A DNA stretch of 30,259 nt, taken from Methanoculleus sp. UBA77 (GTDB lineage Archaea; Halobacteriota; Methanomicrobia; Methanomicrobiales; Methanoculleaceae). Below are positions 21,734 to 29,822 of the stretch, one piece after another; the stretch's first letter is position 1, and the number at the start of each line of letters is the position of its first letter. The stretch spans positions 281-30,539 of the forward strand of contig DALN01000136.1 in NCBI GenBank assembly GCA_002499455.1. The letters run 5' to 3'. The notes below the pieces were generated by a model. It saw nothing but the letters and a program-made list of their open reading frames with translations, did not search any database and had not been told where the DNA came from. The translations under genes and the position numbers were made by a program.

Positions 21734-22870
21734 CTACGCCTCTTCCCGCAGTTCCATCACCCGCAGGACGTCCGTCCGGGTGACGATCCCGATCAGGTCG
21801 CCGTCCGCGACCACGGGGATCCTCCCGACGTCCTGGCCCGTCATGATCCGCAGCGCATCGATGAGCGGCGCCGACGGCGGGAGGGTGGTCGGGGTCCGGG
21901 TCATGACGTCCCGCACCTGCATCGCCTCCCGGTCCTGCGGCGAGATCTTGTGGACGTCGGCGAGGGCCACGATCCCGATGAGCGAGCCCCGGTCCACCAC
22001 GGGAAAGCCGAGATGCTTCGTCTCGTACATCATCTCGAGCAGCCGCGAGAGGGGCGTCGTCGGTTCGACGGTGGCGACAGGGCTGCTCATCGCGTCCGCC
22101 ACCGTGACGTCCTGGAGCAGGATGTTGTAGCGGAGGTAGGTGGCCTCCTGGTTCGCCCCGATGTAGATGAAGAAGGCGATGATGATCAGGATGGGATTCA
22201 GGAGGAGGAACCCGATGATCCCGAAGACGACGGCAAACCCCTTCCCGACGTCGGCGGCGATTCGGGTTGCCCGGGCGAGCGGCATCCGCCGGGCGAGCCA
22301 CGCCCGGAGCACGCGTCCCCCGTCCATGGGAAACGCCGGGAGGAGGTTGAACCCGAAGAGCAGGATGTTCAAGAGCCCGAGGTAGCCGAAGGTGAAGACC
22401 AGGACTCCGGCAAGCCCCGGTTCCGTGACAATGGCGGGAACGACGTAGACCAGGGCGCTGCTGACCAAACCGACCGCGAGGCTCGTGAGCGGGCCTGCGA
22501 GCGCCATGGGGAGTTCTATCTTCGGGTCCGGCATCGTCTCCTCCATCTGGGAGACGCCGCCGAGGATGAGGAGGGTGATGCTGTGGATCTCGATCCCCCT
22601 TGCCCTCGCGATGAGCGAATGGGCCATCTCGTGGATGAAGACCCCGACGAAGAGGCCGAGCGCGACGACGGTTCCGAGGATGTAGGGGTTGAATCCAGCG
22701 GCGATCAGCGTCGGATCGATCGGAACGCCGAAGAGAACTGCTATCAACTCGGTCGTGAGCAGGATCTGGCTCCCGATGATCCAGGCGAAGAGGGGTATCA
22801 CCAGGAGGAAACTCCAGTGCAGTTTGACCGGGATTCCGGCCAGGGTGCCGATCTGTAGCGACGCTTCCAT
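21734..22870 (-). CDS. Site-2-protease-type (M50) zinc metalloprotease with tandem CBS domains
   Basis: This 378-aa integral membrane protein has membrane helices at about 18-40, 62-82, 120-146, 156-178 and 205-240. The HExxH zinc motif (H80-E81-x2-H84, FIHEMAHS) lies in a helix, and the third ligand Asp183 is in FPMDGGR. NPxL-type packing is represented by ALAGPLTSLAVG (123-134). The C-terminal part (about 258-378) carries two CBS domains (DAMSSPVATVEP and VRDVMTRTPTTLPP), which usually bind adenosine nucleotides and gate activity. The likely role is regulated intramembrane proteolysis of an unknown membrane protein. An ATG at 22870 without SD lies about 25 nt from an AT-rich TATA tract, so the mRNA is probably leaderless. 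It is divergent from the small PRC-barrel gene. Confidence 0.88.
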   Translation of the reverse strand: MEASLQIGTLAGIPVKLHWSFLLVIPLFAWIIGSQILLTTELIAVLFGVPIDPTLIAAGFNPYILGTVVALGLFVGVFIHEMAHSLIARARGIEIHSITLLILGGVSQMEETMPDPKIELPMALAGPLTSLAVGLVSSALVYVVPAIVTEPGLAGVLVFTFGYLGLLNILLFGFNLLPAFPMDGGRVLRAWLARRMPLARATRIAADVGKGFAVVFGIIGFLLLNPILIIIAFFIYIGANQEATYLRYNILLQDVTVADAMSSPVATVEPTTPLSRLLEMMYETKHLGFPVVDRGSLIGIVALADVHKISPQDREAMQVRDVMTRTPTTLPPSAPLIDALRIMTGQDVGRIPVVADGDLIGIVTRTDVLRVMELREEA

Positions 22871-22882
22871 GAAAAGGAGTAT

Positions 22883-22900
22883 CTTTTTATCATTTATAGT
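22883..22900. promoter_or_regulatory. Overlapping divergent promoter (M50 protease / small PRC-barrel gene)
   Basis: The tract between the two starts is only 52 bp and very AT-rich. The plus strand has CTTTTTAT (22883-22890) and TTTATAGT (22893-22900); the minus strand has CTATAAAT in the same place. Start codons lie about 25 nt away on either side, so the two TATA regions overlap and transcription factor binding should be mutually exclusive. Confidence 0.5.
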
Positions 22901-22922
22901 AATATACCTTCAGAGGATACCG

Positions 22923-23186
22923 ATGAGAACACAGATCACAGAGCTGTTCGGGCTGCGTGTCTATACTGACAGGGCTGTCTTTGTCGGGAGCGTTGACGAT
23001 GTCGTGATCGATGTGGACCAGAAGAAGATAGACTCCCTGGCGGTCGGCGAGCTCAACCCCGAGATCGGGGATGTCAAGGGCTATGCCGGGCTGCAGGTCC
23101 CCTTCAGGATGATCAAGAGCATCGGGGATATCGTCATCGTCCGCCACATCCCCGGCATCTTCAGGTCGCAGGGCAAAGAAGAGTGA
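22923..23186 (+). CDS. Small stand-alone PRC-barrel protein
   Basis: This 87-aa protein consists of a single PRC-barrel: ITELFGLRVYTDRAVFVGSV (5-24) with the typical Gly-x-Val turn, DDVVIDVDQKKIDSLAVG (25-42), and LQVPFRMIKSIGDIVIV (57-73). Short archaeal PRC-barrel proteins of this size include the CdpB division proteins described in haloarchaea, so a role in the division apparatus is possible; the sequence alone does not show it. GAGG at 22913-22916 precedes ATG 22923 by 6 nt. It is divergent from the M50 protease and 41 bp upstream of thg1, with which it may be co-transcribed. The frame is open further upstream, but that part is antisense to the protease gene. Confidence 0.78.
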   Translation: MRTQITELFGLRVYTDRAVFVGSVDDVVIDVDQKKIDSLAVGELNPEIGDVKGYAGLQVPFRMIKSIGDIVIVRHIPGIFRSQGKEE

Positions 23187-23227
23187 CCGCGGGACCCGGC
23201 CAGCCTGAAAACTCCAGTCGATAGAAT

Positions 23228-23962
23228 ATGGATAGCAAAGATCGGGAGATATTCTCGAATCTCACCATCTTTCCCCCTGTTTTTGTCAGGCTCGACGGCC
23301 GTGCCTTTCACCGCCTGAGCCGTACGCTCGAACTGAAGAAGCCCTTCGATCCGGCCTTTCACGCGGCCATGCGGTCGGTCTGCCGCTACCTCCTCACGGA
23401 GAGCGGTCTTACGCCGGCGTTCGCTTACACCTTCTCCGACGAGATCAGCCTCTACTTCTCGACACTGCCGTTCTCCGGGCGGGTGGAGAAGCTCGACTCC
23501 GTGACCGCCGCGGTCGCGGCAAGCGCCCTGACGATCGAACTCGGCTGCCTTGAGCCCCTCGCGTTCGATGCCCGGACCATCCCGGCATCGGGGGAGTTCG
23601 CGCTCGAGTACCTCACCTGGCGGCAGAACGAGGCGTGGCGGAACCACATCAACGCCTACTGCCAGACCGCCCTCGTCAGCGAGGGGATGAGTTCCCGCGA
23701 GGCCGCTGCAAGGCTCCGGGGGATGCAGTCCGATGCGATGCACGAGATGATGTTTGAGCGTGGCGTCAACCTGGCGGCGACACCGGCCTGGCAGCGGCGC
23801 GGGACGCTCCTCTACCGGGAAGAGTGCGTAAAAGAGGGGTATAACCCCCTGACAGGGGAGACCGTCGAGGCGAAGCGGACCTGTATCCGCGAGCCGGAGG
23901 AGACACCTCTCTTCTCGACGGCTGAGGGAGCGGCCCTGGTCCGCTCACTCACCGGCGCGTGA
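23228..23962 (+). CDS. thg1: tRNA(His) guanylyltransferase / Thg1-like protein
   Basis: This 244-aa enzyme of reverse (3'-5') polymerase fold adds G to the 5' end of tRNA. FVRLDGRAFHRLSR (19-32) and YTFSDEIS (67-74) supply the metal-binding Asp23 and Asp71 on the palm. RQNEAWRNHINAYCQ (about 137-151) is the other hallmark, and the C-terminal basic stretch contacts tRNA. Archaeal members usually act on tRNA-His or repair tRNA 5' ends in template-dependent fashion; which applies here is not visible. No SD precedes ATG 23228, and it lies 41 bp after the PRC-barrel gene, so co-transcription is likely. Its last 18 bp overlap ileS in the opposite direction, so the two mRNAs are complementary at their 3' ends. 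Confidence 0.88.
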   Translation: MDSKDREIFSNLTIFPPVFVRLDGRAFHRLSRTLELKKPFDPAFHAAMRSVCRYLLTESGLTPAFAYTFSDEISLYFSTLPFSGRVEKLDSVTAAVAASALTIELGCLEPLAFDARTIPASGEFALEYLTWRQNEAWRNHINAYCQTALVSEGMSSREAAARLRGMQSDAMHEMMFERGVNLAATPAWQRRGTLLYREECVKEGYNPLTGETVEAKRTCIREPEETPLFSTAEGAALVRSLTGA

Positions 23963-26900
23963 GATGCCCATCTGCATCTGCACGCCCTCGACGTCCCAAT
24001 CCTTCTCGAGCGCAAAGGGCTCTGCCGGCTTCTTGCCATCGGCGTAGCCGATGGTGAGGGCCGCCGCCCGCACCTCGCCGGCGATCTCGCTCCTGCACTC
24101 CTCGTTTCCGATGAGCGAGGCTACCCGCTCGTCGGCGACCTCCACGGCCGCGACGATGAAGTCGTCGACGTTCAGGTCGAGCTGCCGGCGCATCTCCTGG
24201 AGCCGCCGGATCACCTCGCGGGCGTAGCCTTCGGCCTCGAGCGCCGGCGTGAGGGTGACGTCGACGTAGACCGTCGCGCCCTTCATGGGGGCGGAGAAGA
24301 CGCCCTCCGGGAGGGCTTCGGCGAAGGTGACGTGGCGCGCGGTGATCTCGTAGCCGTCGAGTGCAGCCTTGCCGTCACGGTCGATCGCGGCCTTCAGGGC
24401 GGTGCCGTCCGCCCCCTCGATCAGCGCCTTGACCTTCGGCCCTTCCTTCCCGAACTCCGGGCCGATCGCCCGCATCACCGGTTCGGCCTGCCAGAGGAGC
24501 CGGTCCCACGTCCCGGTAACGACCCGGACCGTCCGGGCGTTCGCCCGGGCCAGGGCAAGGTCGTTCAAGTTCTCAAGGGCGACCTTCACGCCCTCGTCTC
24601 CGGTGGCCACAACGACCTCGCCGACCGGCCAGCGGAGTTTCCGTCTCCCGTTCTGCCGGGCGGTGGCGACGGCGTCGTCGAACGCCCGCACAACCTCCAT
24701 CCTCGCCTCGAGCTCCGGGTCGATCAGGGAGTCGTCCGCCTCCGGCCAGTCGATCATATGGATGCTCTCCGGGTCTCCCGCGAGGCGGAGGTTCCCGTAG
24801 ATCTCCTCGGTGATGTGCGGAACGAACGGCGCAAGGAGCGCTGTTAAGCGGCGCATGACGTAGTAGGTCGCCTCATATGCGTAGCGCTTCTCCGGCGCGT
24901 CCTCCTCAAGCCACATCCTCTGCCGGACGAGCTGGACGTACCAGCGCGAGAGGTCCTCGAGGATGAACGTGGCGAGCGCCCGCGTCACCTTGTGGAGGTG
25001 GTACTCCCGCATGTCCTCGGCCGTGGTCCGGGCAAGCGAGTTGACCCGGGAGACGATCCAGCGGTCTTCTTCCGGCATCTCGCCAATGTGGGCCCGGACA
25101 AACGATCCGTCCCACCTGCCGCCGTCGCCTGCGGCGGGCTCGAACGAGTCGAGGACCATGTACGGCAGCGGGAAGCGGTAGACGTTCCAGAGGATGTTCA
25201 ACGTCCTGTGGATGGTCTTCACGCTGTCCCAGTTGAACTTCAGGTCGTCCCAGGGTGCGTTTGCCCAGAGGACATAGAACCGCAGGACGTCGACGCCGAA
25301 CTGGTTCATGACCTCTTCGGGCGTCACGACGTTGCCGAGGCTCTTGCTCATCTTGCGTCCGTCGGCGTCGAGGGCGAACCCGTGCATCAGGACGCTCTTG
25401 TAGGGAGCCCGGCCGAACGCCATGGTGCTTGCGCCGAGCTGGGAGTAGAACCAGCCGCGGGTCTGGTCCTGGCCCTCGGTGATGAAGTCCGCCGGCCAGT
25501 AGCGGTCGAAGGCCTCACGCTCTCTGGGGAAGCCGAGCGTCGCCCAGGAGGCGACCGCCGAGTCGAACCAGACATCGAAGATGTCGGAGACCCGGCGCAT
25601 CTCGCCCCCGCAGGAGCACGGGATGGTGACCTCGTCGACGTAGGGGCGGTGGGGATCGGGGATCCTGACTCCCGACCGCTCCTCGAGCTCGGCGATGGTG
25701 CCGATGACGACCTTCTCGCCGCACCGCTCGCAGTGCCAGATGGGGATGGGGATGCCCCAGTAGCGCTGCCGGGAGACGCACCAGTCACGGGACTCCTTGA
25801 CGAAGTCATGGAACCGGGCGCTTCCGGCCCAGTCGGGATACCACTTCACCTTCGCGATCTCATCGAGCATGGTCTCGCGGACGGCGGTTGCCTTCAGGAA
25901 CCACTGGGCGGTCGCGCGGTAGATGATGGGGGTCTTGCACCGCCAGCAGTGTCCGTAGCGGTGGGTGATCGTCCGCCGGGCGAGGAGATTCTCGCCGAGC
26001 GCCTCGATGACGAGGTCGTTTGCGTCCCGGACATACATGTCGGCGAACGCCCCGGCCTGCGGGGTGAAGCATCCGCCGGCGTCGACGGGGCAGAATACCT
26101 CAAGCCCTTCCTTGAGCCCGACCAGGTAGTCGTCCCACCCGTGGCCGGGGGCGATGTGGACGAGGCCGGTGTTCTCGAGCGTGACGTAGTCGGCCGCGAC
26201 GACGCGGTGCCTGATCTCCGCCTGGCGCGGCACCTGGCCGGCGAGCGGGGAGGTGTACTCCATCCCGACGAGGCTGCTCCCCGGAACCCGCTCGATGACC
26301 GCGTAGTCCTGGTACCGGCCCATCTTCAGGACGGACTCGACGAGTTCGTCGGCGATCCAGAGGACCTCTTCGCGGTCGTCCTTCTTCGCCCGGACCCGCG
26401 CGTAGGTGAAACCGGGGTTGACCGCCACCGCCACGTTCGCGGGGAGGGTCCACGGCGTCGTCGTCCAGATGACGAGGTACTCGTTCTCGCGCCCGGAGAC
26501 CGGGAACTTGACGAAGATCGAGGGATCGGTCTCGTCCCAGTAGTCCACCTCGGAGTCGGCGATCGCCGTCTCGCACCGGGGGCACCAGTTCACGACCCGG
26601 TGGCCGCGCTCGACGAGGCCGCGCTCGTCCGCGCGCTGGAGCGCCCACCACGCGGACTCAATGTACTCCTCCTTGATGGTCTGGTAGGGGTTGTCGAAGT
26701 CGAGCCAGACACCGAGCTTCCGGAACTGCTCGCTCATGATCTCCATATGCGTCACCGCAAACGTCCGGCACTGTTCGACGAACGCGGCGATCCCGTACTC
26801 TTCGATATCTTTCTTGGAGGTGAAGCCGAGCTGGTGCTCGACCTTCACCTCGATGGGGAGGCCGTGCATGTCGTAGCCGGCCCGCTCGATGATGTTTGCT

Positions 26901-27124
26901 CCCCGCATCCGGTGGTAGCGGAGGATGGAGTCTTTTATGATCTTGTTCCAGGCGGTGCCGAGGTGGATGTAGCCGGTGGTGTACGGCGGTCCGTCGACGA
27001 AAAAGAACGCTTTTCCATCCTTTCGCACTTCCTGGACGCGTGCATAGATATTCTCCCGCTTCCAGTAATCCTGGACTTCCGTCTCAAGTTCGCGCGGGTT
27101 ATAACTGCTGGTGACCTCTTTCAC
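23945..27124 (-). CDS. ileS: Isoleucyl-tRNA synthetase
   Basis: This 1,059-aa class I synthetase charges tRNA-Ile. The Rossmann domain contains the HIGH equivalent HLGT (54-57, in PPYTTGYIHLGTAW). The editing domain carries TWTLPANVAVAV-type elements (WTTTPWTLPAN). Two cysteine pairs (NWCPRC and HCWRCK) and later HCERCGE/CSCGG are metal-knuckle segments. KMSKS is at 591-595, followed by the anticodon-binding helical region and a C-terminal domain. The length suits archaeal/eukaryotic-type enzymes. The start is GTG 27124: GAGGG lies 7 nt upstream and the protein then begins KEVTSSYNPRELE. The frame runs open another 114 codons to 27466, but that stretch is low-complexity and includes a hairpin repeat, so it is not coding. 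It overlaps thg1 by 18 bp at the 3' end. Confidence 0.95.
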   Translation of the reverse strand: MKEVTSSYNPRELETEVQDYWKRENIYARVQEVRKDGKAFFFVDGPPYTTGYIHLGTAWNKIIKDSILRYHRMRGANIIERAGYDMHGLPIEVKVEHQLGFTSKKDIEEYGIAAFVEQCRTFAVTHMEIMSEQFRKLGVWLDFDNPYQTIKEEYIESAWWALQRADERGLVERGHRVVNWCPRCETAIADSEVDYWDETDPSIFVKFPVSGRENEYLVIWTTTPWTLPANVAVAVNPGFTYARVRAKKDDREEVLWIADELVESVLKMGRYQDYAVIERVPGSSLVGMEYTSPLAGQVPRQAEIRHRVVAADYVTLENTGLVHIAPGHGWDDYLVGLKEGLEVFCPVDAGGCFTPQAGAFADMYVRDANDLVIEALGENLLARRTITHRYGHCWRCKTPIIYRATAQWFLKATAVRETMLDEIAKVKWYPDWAGSARFHDFVKESRDWCVSRQRYWGIPIPIWHCERCGEKVVIGTIAELEERSGVRIPDPHRPYVDEVTIPCSCGGEMRRVSDIFDVWFDSAVASWATLGFPREREAFDRYWPADFITEGQDQTRGWFYSQLGASTMAFGRAPYKSVLMHGFALDADGRKMSKSLGNVVTPEEVMNQFGVDVLRFYVLWANAPWDDLKFNWDSVKTIHRTLNILWNVYRFPLPYMVLDSFEPAAGDGGRWDGSFVRAHIGEMPEEDRWIVSRVNSLARTTAEDMREYHLHKVTRALATFILEDLSRWYVQLVRQRMWLEEDAPEKRYAYEATYYVMRRLTALLAPFVPHITEEIYGNLRLAGDPESIHMIDWPEADDSLIDPELEARMEVVRAFDDAVATARQNGRRKLRWPVGEVVVATGDEGVKVALENLNDLALARANARTVRVVTGTWDRLLWQAEPVMRAIGPEFGKEGPKVKALIEGADGTALKAAIDRDGKAALDGYEITARHVTFAEALPEGVFSAPMKGATVYVDVTLTPALEAEGYAREVIRRLQEMRRQLDLNVDDFIVAAVEVADERVASLIGNEECRSEIAGEVRAAALTIGYADGKKPAEPFALEKDWDVEGVQMQMGISRAGE

Positions 27125-27364
27125 CTTGTATCCCTCATATTCAGCACTCTGGTGTACCGTTTGTTCTTGGGGGACAAAGTGTTTTGCGCGACGCGTGCCG
27201 AGCACCGCAGGTGCGAGGGCAGGCGGAGCGGGAGAAAACGCGAAACGTTTTCGACTTGCGACTGCCGGAAGGGTGCGGCGGCTGGCATCCGAAGTTTGAG
27301 ACACCGTCAGGTTCCGAGCAGGAGCGGGAGCACCAAGCACCGGGAGTATGGGCGGCGACATGAG
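27125..27364. other. Spacer upstream of ileS
   Basis: No gene is supported here. It should contain the ileS promoter and leader, but I find no clear TATA box; the imperfect palindrome CGAAACGTTTTCG (about 27239-27251) is the only striking motif. The ileS frame stays open through it by chance of base composition. Confidence 0.4.
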
Positions 27365-27443
27365 CTCACGCGAAGGCGCGAAGCCGCGAAGTCGGGTAGA
27401 TGGATCTTGAAATCCCTTCGCGCTCTTCGCGGCTTCGCGTGAG
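27365..27443. repeat. Dispersed hairpin repeat, copy C
   Basis: The left arm 27365-27391 and right arm 27416-27443 are inverted copies of CTCA plus three CGCGAAG heptamers, with a 24-nt loop. The middle heptamer spacer differs by one base between arms. It lies in the divergent spacer between ileS and the TIGR00725-like gene and is in frame with ileS, creating a false N-terminal extension. Confidence 0.85.
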
Positions 27444-27476
27444 ACTACGCCGCTATCCCACCGCACCTCACGCGAA

Positions 27477-27487
27477 GGTACGGAGGC
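27477..27487. repeat. Half copy of the dispersed hairpin repeat
   Basis: CTCACGCGAAG is the terminal 11 nt of the repeat arm, 33 bp after copy C, without a matching inverted arm. It is probably a remnant or the seed of a further copy. Confidence 0.55.
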
Positions 27488-27538
27488 ATATTCAACCTCC
27501 CTCGCCCTTTATCCCTCCAAACCCCCGACCCCTTCTCC

Positions 27539-28021
27539 ATGCAGATCGCAGTCATCGGGCGGGGGGACTGCTCCGGCGAAGAATACAGGACAGCAGAGAC
27601 CGTCGGCCGGCTCATCGCCGGAAGCAGCGCGACCGTCTGCTGCGGCGGCCTCGGCGGGGTGATGGAGGCCGCCTGCCGGGGTGCGCAGGAGGCCGGCGGA
27701 ACGACCGTGGGCATCCTCCCCGACACCGGGGACGGGAACGCCTACCTTGATCTGATCGTCCGGACCGGGATGGGCCACGCACGGAACGTCATCCTGATCA
27801 ACTCGGCGGACGCGGTCATCGCCGTCGGGGGCGGCTACGGCACGCTCTCGGAGATCGCCGTTGCGCTCAAGACGGGAAAGCCGGTCTTTGGTCTCCTCAC
27901 CTGGGAGATAGAGGGGGTGAGGGCCTGCGCCGGCCCCGGGGAGGCAGTCAGCCTCGCAGTCCGCGCAGGACGCCGGTCTCGTCCGTCTCGTAGCCCCCGA
28001 GGTCCTGCAGGATCTCTTTGA
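27539..28021 (+). CDS. TIGR00725/LOG-like Rossmann protein
   Basis: This 160-aa protein has the SLOG/LOG fold: MQIAVIGRGDCSGEEY (1-16), VCCGGLGGVMEAACRGA (33-49) and GGGYGTLSEIAVAL (97-110), the last being the family's PGGxGTxxE-like nucleotide motif. Bacterial and plant relatives are nucleoside-monophosphate phosphoribohydrolases; this subfamily has no proven reaction. The conserved part ends near residue 140 (FGLLTWEI, then AVSLAV); the Arg/Ser/Pro-rich last 20 residues lie antisense to the end of the moeA-type gene (74-bp overlap) and are probably read-through. No strong SD is present. CCTTTATCC (about 27506-27514) lies about 27 nt before ATG 27539, so a nearly leaderless mRNA is plausible. 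Neighbours give no functional clue. Confidence 0.82.
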   Translation: MQIAVIGRGDCSGEEYRTAETVGRLIAGSSATVCCGGLGGVMEAACRGAQEAGGTTVGILPDTGDGNAYLDLIVRTGMGHARNVILINSADAVIAVGGGYGTLSEIAVALKTGKPVFGLLTWEIEGVRACAGPGEAVSLAVRAGRRSRPSRSPRGPAGSL

Positions 28022-29822
28022 ACGCCTCCGAGGAGACGGTCTCGACGAGGGCCGCGATCCGCGGGTCGTCGAGCATCTCGCGGTGCATCACGAGTTCGTA
28101 GCGCTCCGTCGCCACCGGGACGAACGCAAGGTCGAGGGCCTTGGCCGCGCTGTAGACCCCCATCCCCGCCTCCGCCTCCCCGGTCTTGACCGCGAGGGCC
28201 ACCGCGAGGTGTGTCGTCGCCTCGCGCCCGTAGCCGGCGATGGAGGCCGGGTCGATCCCGCGCTTCGCGAGGTGGTGGTCGAGGAGCATCCGTGTCCCCG
28301 ACCCCTTCTGCCGGTTGATGAACGTCTTCCCCGGCAGGTCGTCAAACCCGAGGCCGTCACGGGAGATGACCCCCTGCTGCCGTTCTGCGACGCAGAGGAG
28401 GACGAGGTCCGTGCCGGGCATGTAGCGCTCAAGATAATGGGTGTTATAGGTGCCGTCGGGGGCGAGGAGGTGCATCGGGGCCGCGTGGCACTCCTGCTTT
28501 TTGAGCGCGATCACCCCGCCCATGCTCCCAGTGTGGGTGGAATGGATATCGACACCCCGCGGCCGGACCAGGTCGGCCAGGTAATCGAGGGCCGGGTCGT
28601 GGCTCCCGGTGATGAGGACCGCCTCCTCCGCCTCCGCGCGGGGGACGGTGAGCCGGACGTTCACGGTCTCCCCTGCCTCGGCGCCCTCCTTCTGCGATGG
28701 GATATGGAGGTAGCCGTTCGCCCGGACCATGCTCATCTGGACCCCGGCGCCCCTCGACTGGGGGACCGCCACCCAGCGCTCGCCGATCCTCCCCGCCGAG
28801 AGGAGGACGAACTCGTCGATCCCGATATCCGAGTGCAGGCTCGTGGTCAACCGGGCCGCGACGCGCTCCGGCTGGGGGATGGGGAGGCCGTAGCGGGCGA
28901 CGAGCGGCATGACAAGCTCCCGGAGCACCGTCGCTGCCGCAAGGGGGTAGCCGGGGAGGCCGATCACCGGTTTTTCCTCGACCTGGCCGATGATCACCGG
29001 CTTTCCGGGCTTGATGGCGACCCCGTGCGCCAGCACCTCGCCGAGGTCCGCGATGACGGAGGCCGTGTAGTCGCGGGTGCCGGCGGACGAGCCCGCCGAG
29101 ACGAGGACGATGTCGTTCTCGGCGACGCCGCGCCGGACGGCGTCCGTGATCAGGTCGTACTCGTCCGGGACAATCGGATAGCGGTGGGCCTCGACGCCTG
29201 CCTCCGCAAGGACCGCTGCGGCCATCAGGGTGTTGCTCTCCACCACCTTCCCCGGCGGCGGCACTACACCCGCCGGGACCAGCTCGCTCCCGGTCGGGAT
29301 CAGCCCGGCCCGGACGTTCCGGACCGCGACCTCCGTGACCCCGTAGTTCGCGAGCGCCCCCACGTCATGCGGCCGGATCCGGTGGTTCGAGGGGAGGATC
29401 ATCTCCGACTCCCCGATATCCTCGCCGACAGGGCGGACGTGCTGCCAGGGGCTGACGGGCTTTCGGATGGTGTAGGTCTCGCCGTCGCGATTCGACCCGA
29501 CCCAGACATCCTCGATCATTATCACGGCGTCGTAACCGGGGGGGATGATGTTCCCCGTATTCACCCTTGCCGCATCCGGGAGGGTCACCGGGTGCTGCTC
29601 GCTCGCGCCATGGGTGTCGGCGCTTCTCACCGCGATCCCGTCCATCGCCGAGATGTGGATGGCCGGGACCGAGAACCGGGCAAATATGGGTTCGGCGGTG
29701 ATCCTCCCCACCGCCCCCTGCGTCACCGGGACCCGCACGGTTCCCGGCGCCGCCGCAAACGAGCGTTCCACGAGTGCCCTGGCTTCGGCAAGCGATATGA
29801 CCGAGAGGTAACGCTTCACCAC
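27948..29822 (-). CDS. MoeA-type molybdopterin biosynthesis protein with C-terminal PBP-like domain
   Basis: This 624-aa protein has two parts. Residues about 8-410 are a MoeA fold: SVPAIHISAMDGIAVRS (50-66), VNTGNIIPPGYDAVIMIED, LIPTGSELV, SAGSSAGTRDYTA, the PGKPVIIGQ region and IGLPGYPLAAATV. MoeA inserts molybdate or tungstate into adenylylated molybdopterin. Residues about 425-615 are a periplasmic-binding-protein-like domain (VLITGSHDPALDYLADLV, KTFINRQKGSGTRMLLD) of the type fused to MoeA in many archaea, perhaps sensing or holding the oxyanion. Methanogens need this cofactor for formylmethanofuran dehydrogenase. The start is GTG 29822 (or 29819), overlapping the previous stop, with a near-perfect SD (GGAGGTGATC) inside the upstream gene. 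Confidence 0.9.
   Translation of the reverse strand: MVKRYLSVISLAEARALVERSFAAAPGTVRVPVTQGAVGRITAEPIFARFSVPAIHISAMDGIAVRSADTHGASEQHPVTLPDAARVNTGNIIPPGYDAVIMIEDVWVGSNRDGETYTIRKPVSPWQHVRPVGEDIGESEMILPSNHRIRPHDVGALANYGVTEVAVRNVRAGLIPTGSELVPAGVVPPPGKVVESNTLMAAAVLAEAGVEAHRYPIVPDEYDLITDAVRRGVAENDIVLVSAGSSAGTRDYTASVIADLGEVLAHGVAIKPGKPVIIGQVEEKPVIGLPGYPLAAATVLRELVMPLVARYGLPIPQPERVAARLTTSLHSDIGIDEFVLLSAGRIGERWVAVPQSRGAGVQMSMVRANGYLHIPSQKEGAEAGETVNVRLTVPRAEAEEAVLITGSHDPALDYLADLVRPRGVDIHSTHTGSMGGVIALKKQECHAAPMHLLAPDGTYNTHYLERYMPGTDLVLLCVAERQQGVISRDGLGFDDLPGKTFINRQKGSGTRMLLDHHLAKRGIDPASIAGYGREATTHLAVALAVKTGEAEAGMGVYSAAKALDLAFVPVATERYELVMHREMLDDPRIAALVETVSSEAFKEILQDLGGYETDETGVLRGLRG

Noticed and set aside
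24992..27442. 816-codon open frame opposite ileS
   Set aside because: Antisense shadow of a highly conserved synthetase; its composition is Asp/Val/Pro/Gly-rich with no domain. Long antisense frames are expected at this GC content.
27365..27487. Insertion sequence at repeat copy C
   Set aside because: No transposase, no target duplication visible and the element is under 90 bp; kept only as a repeat.
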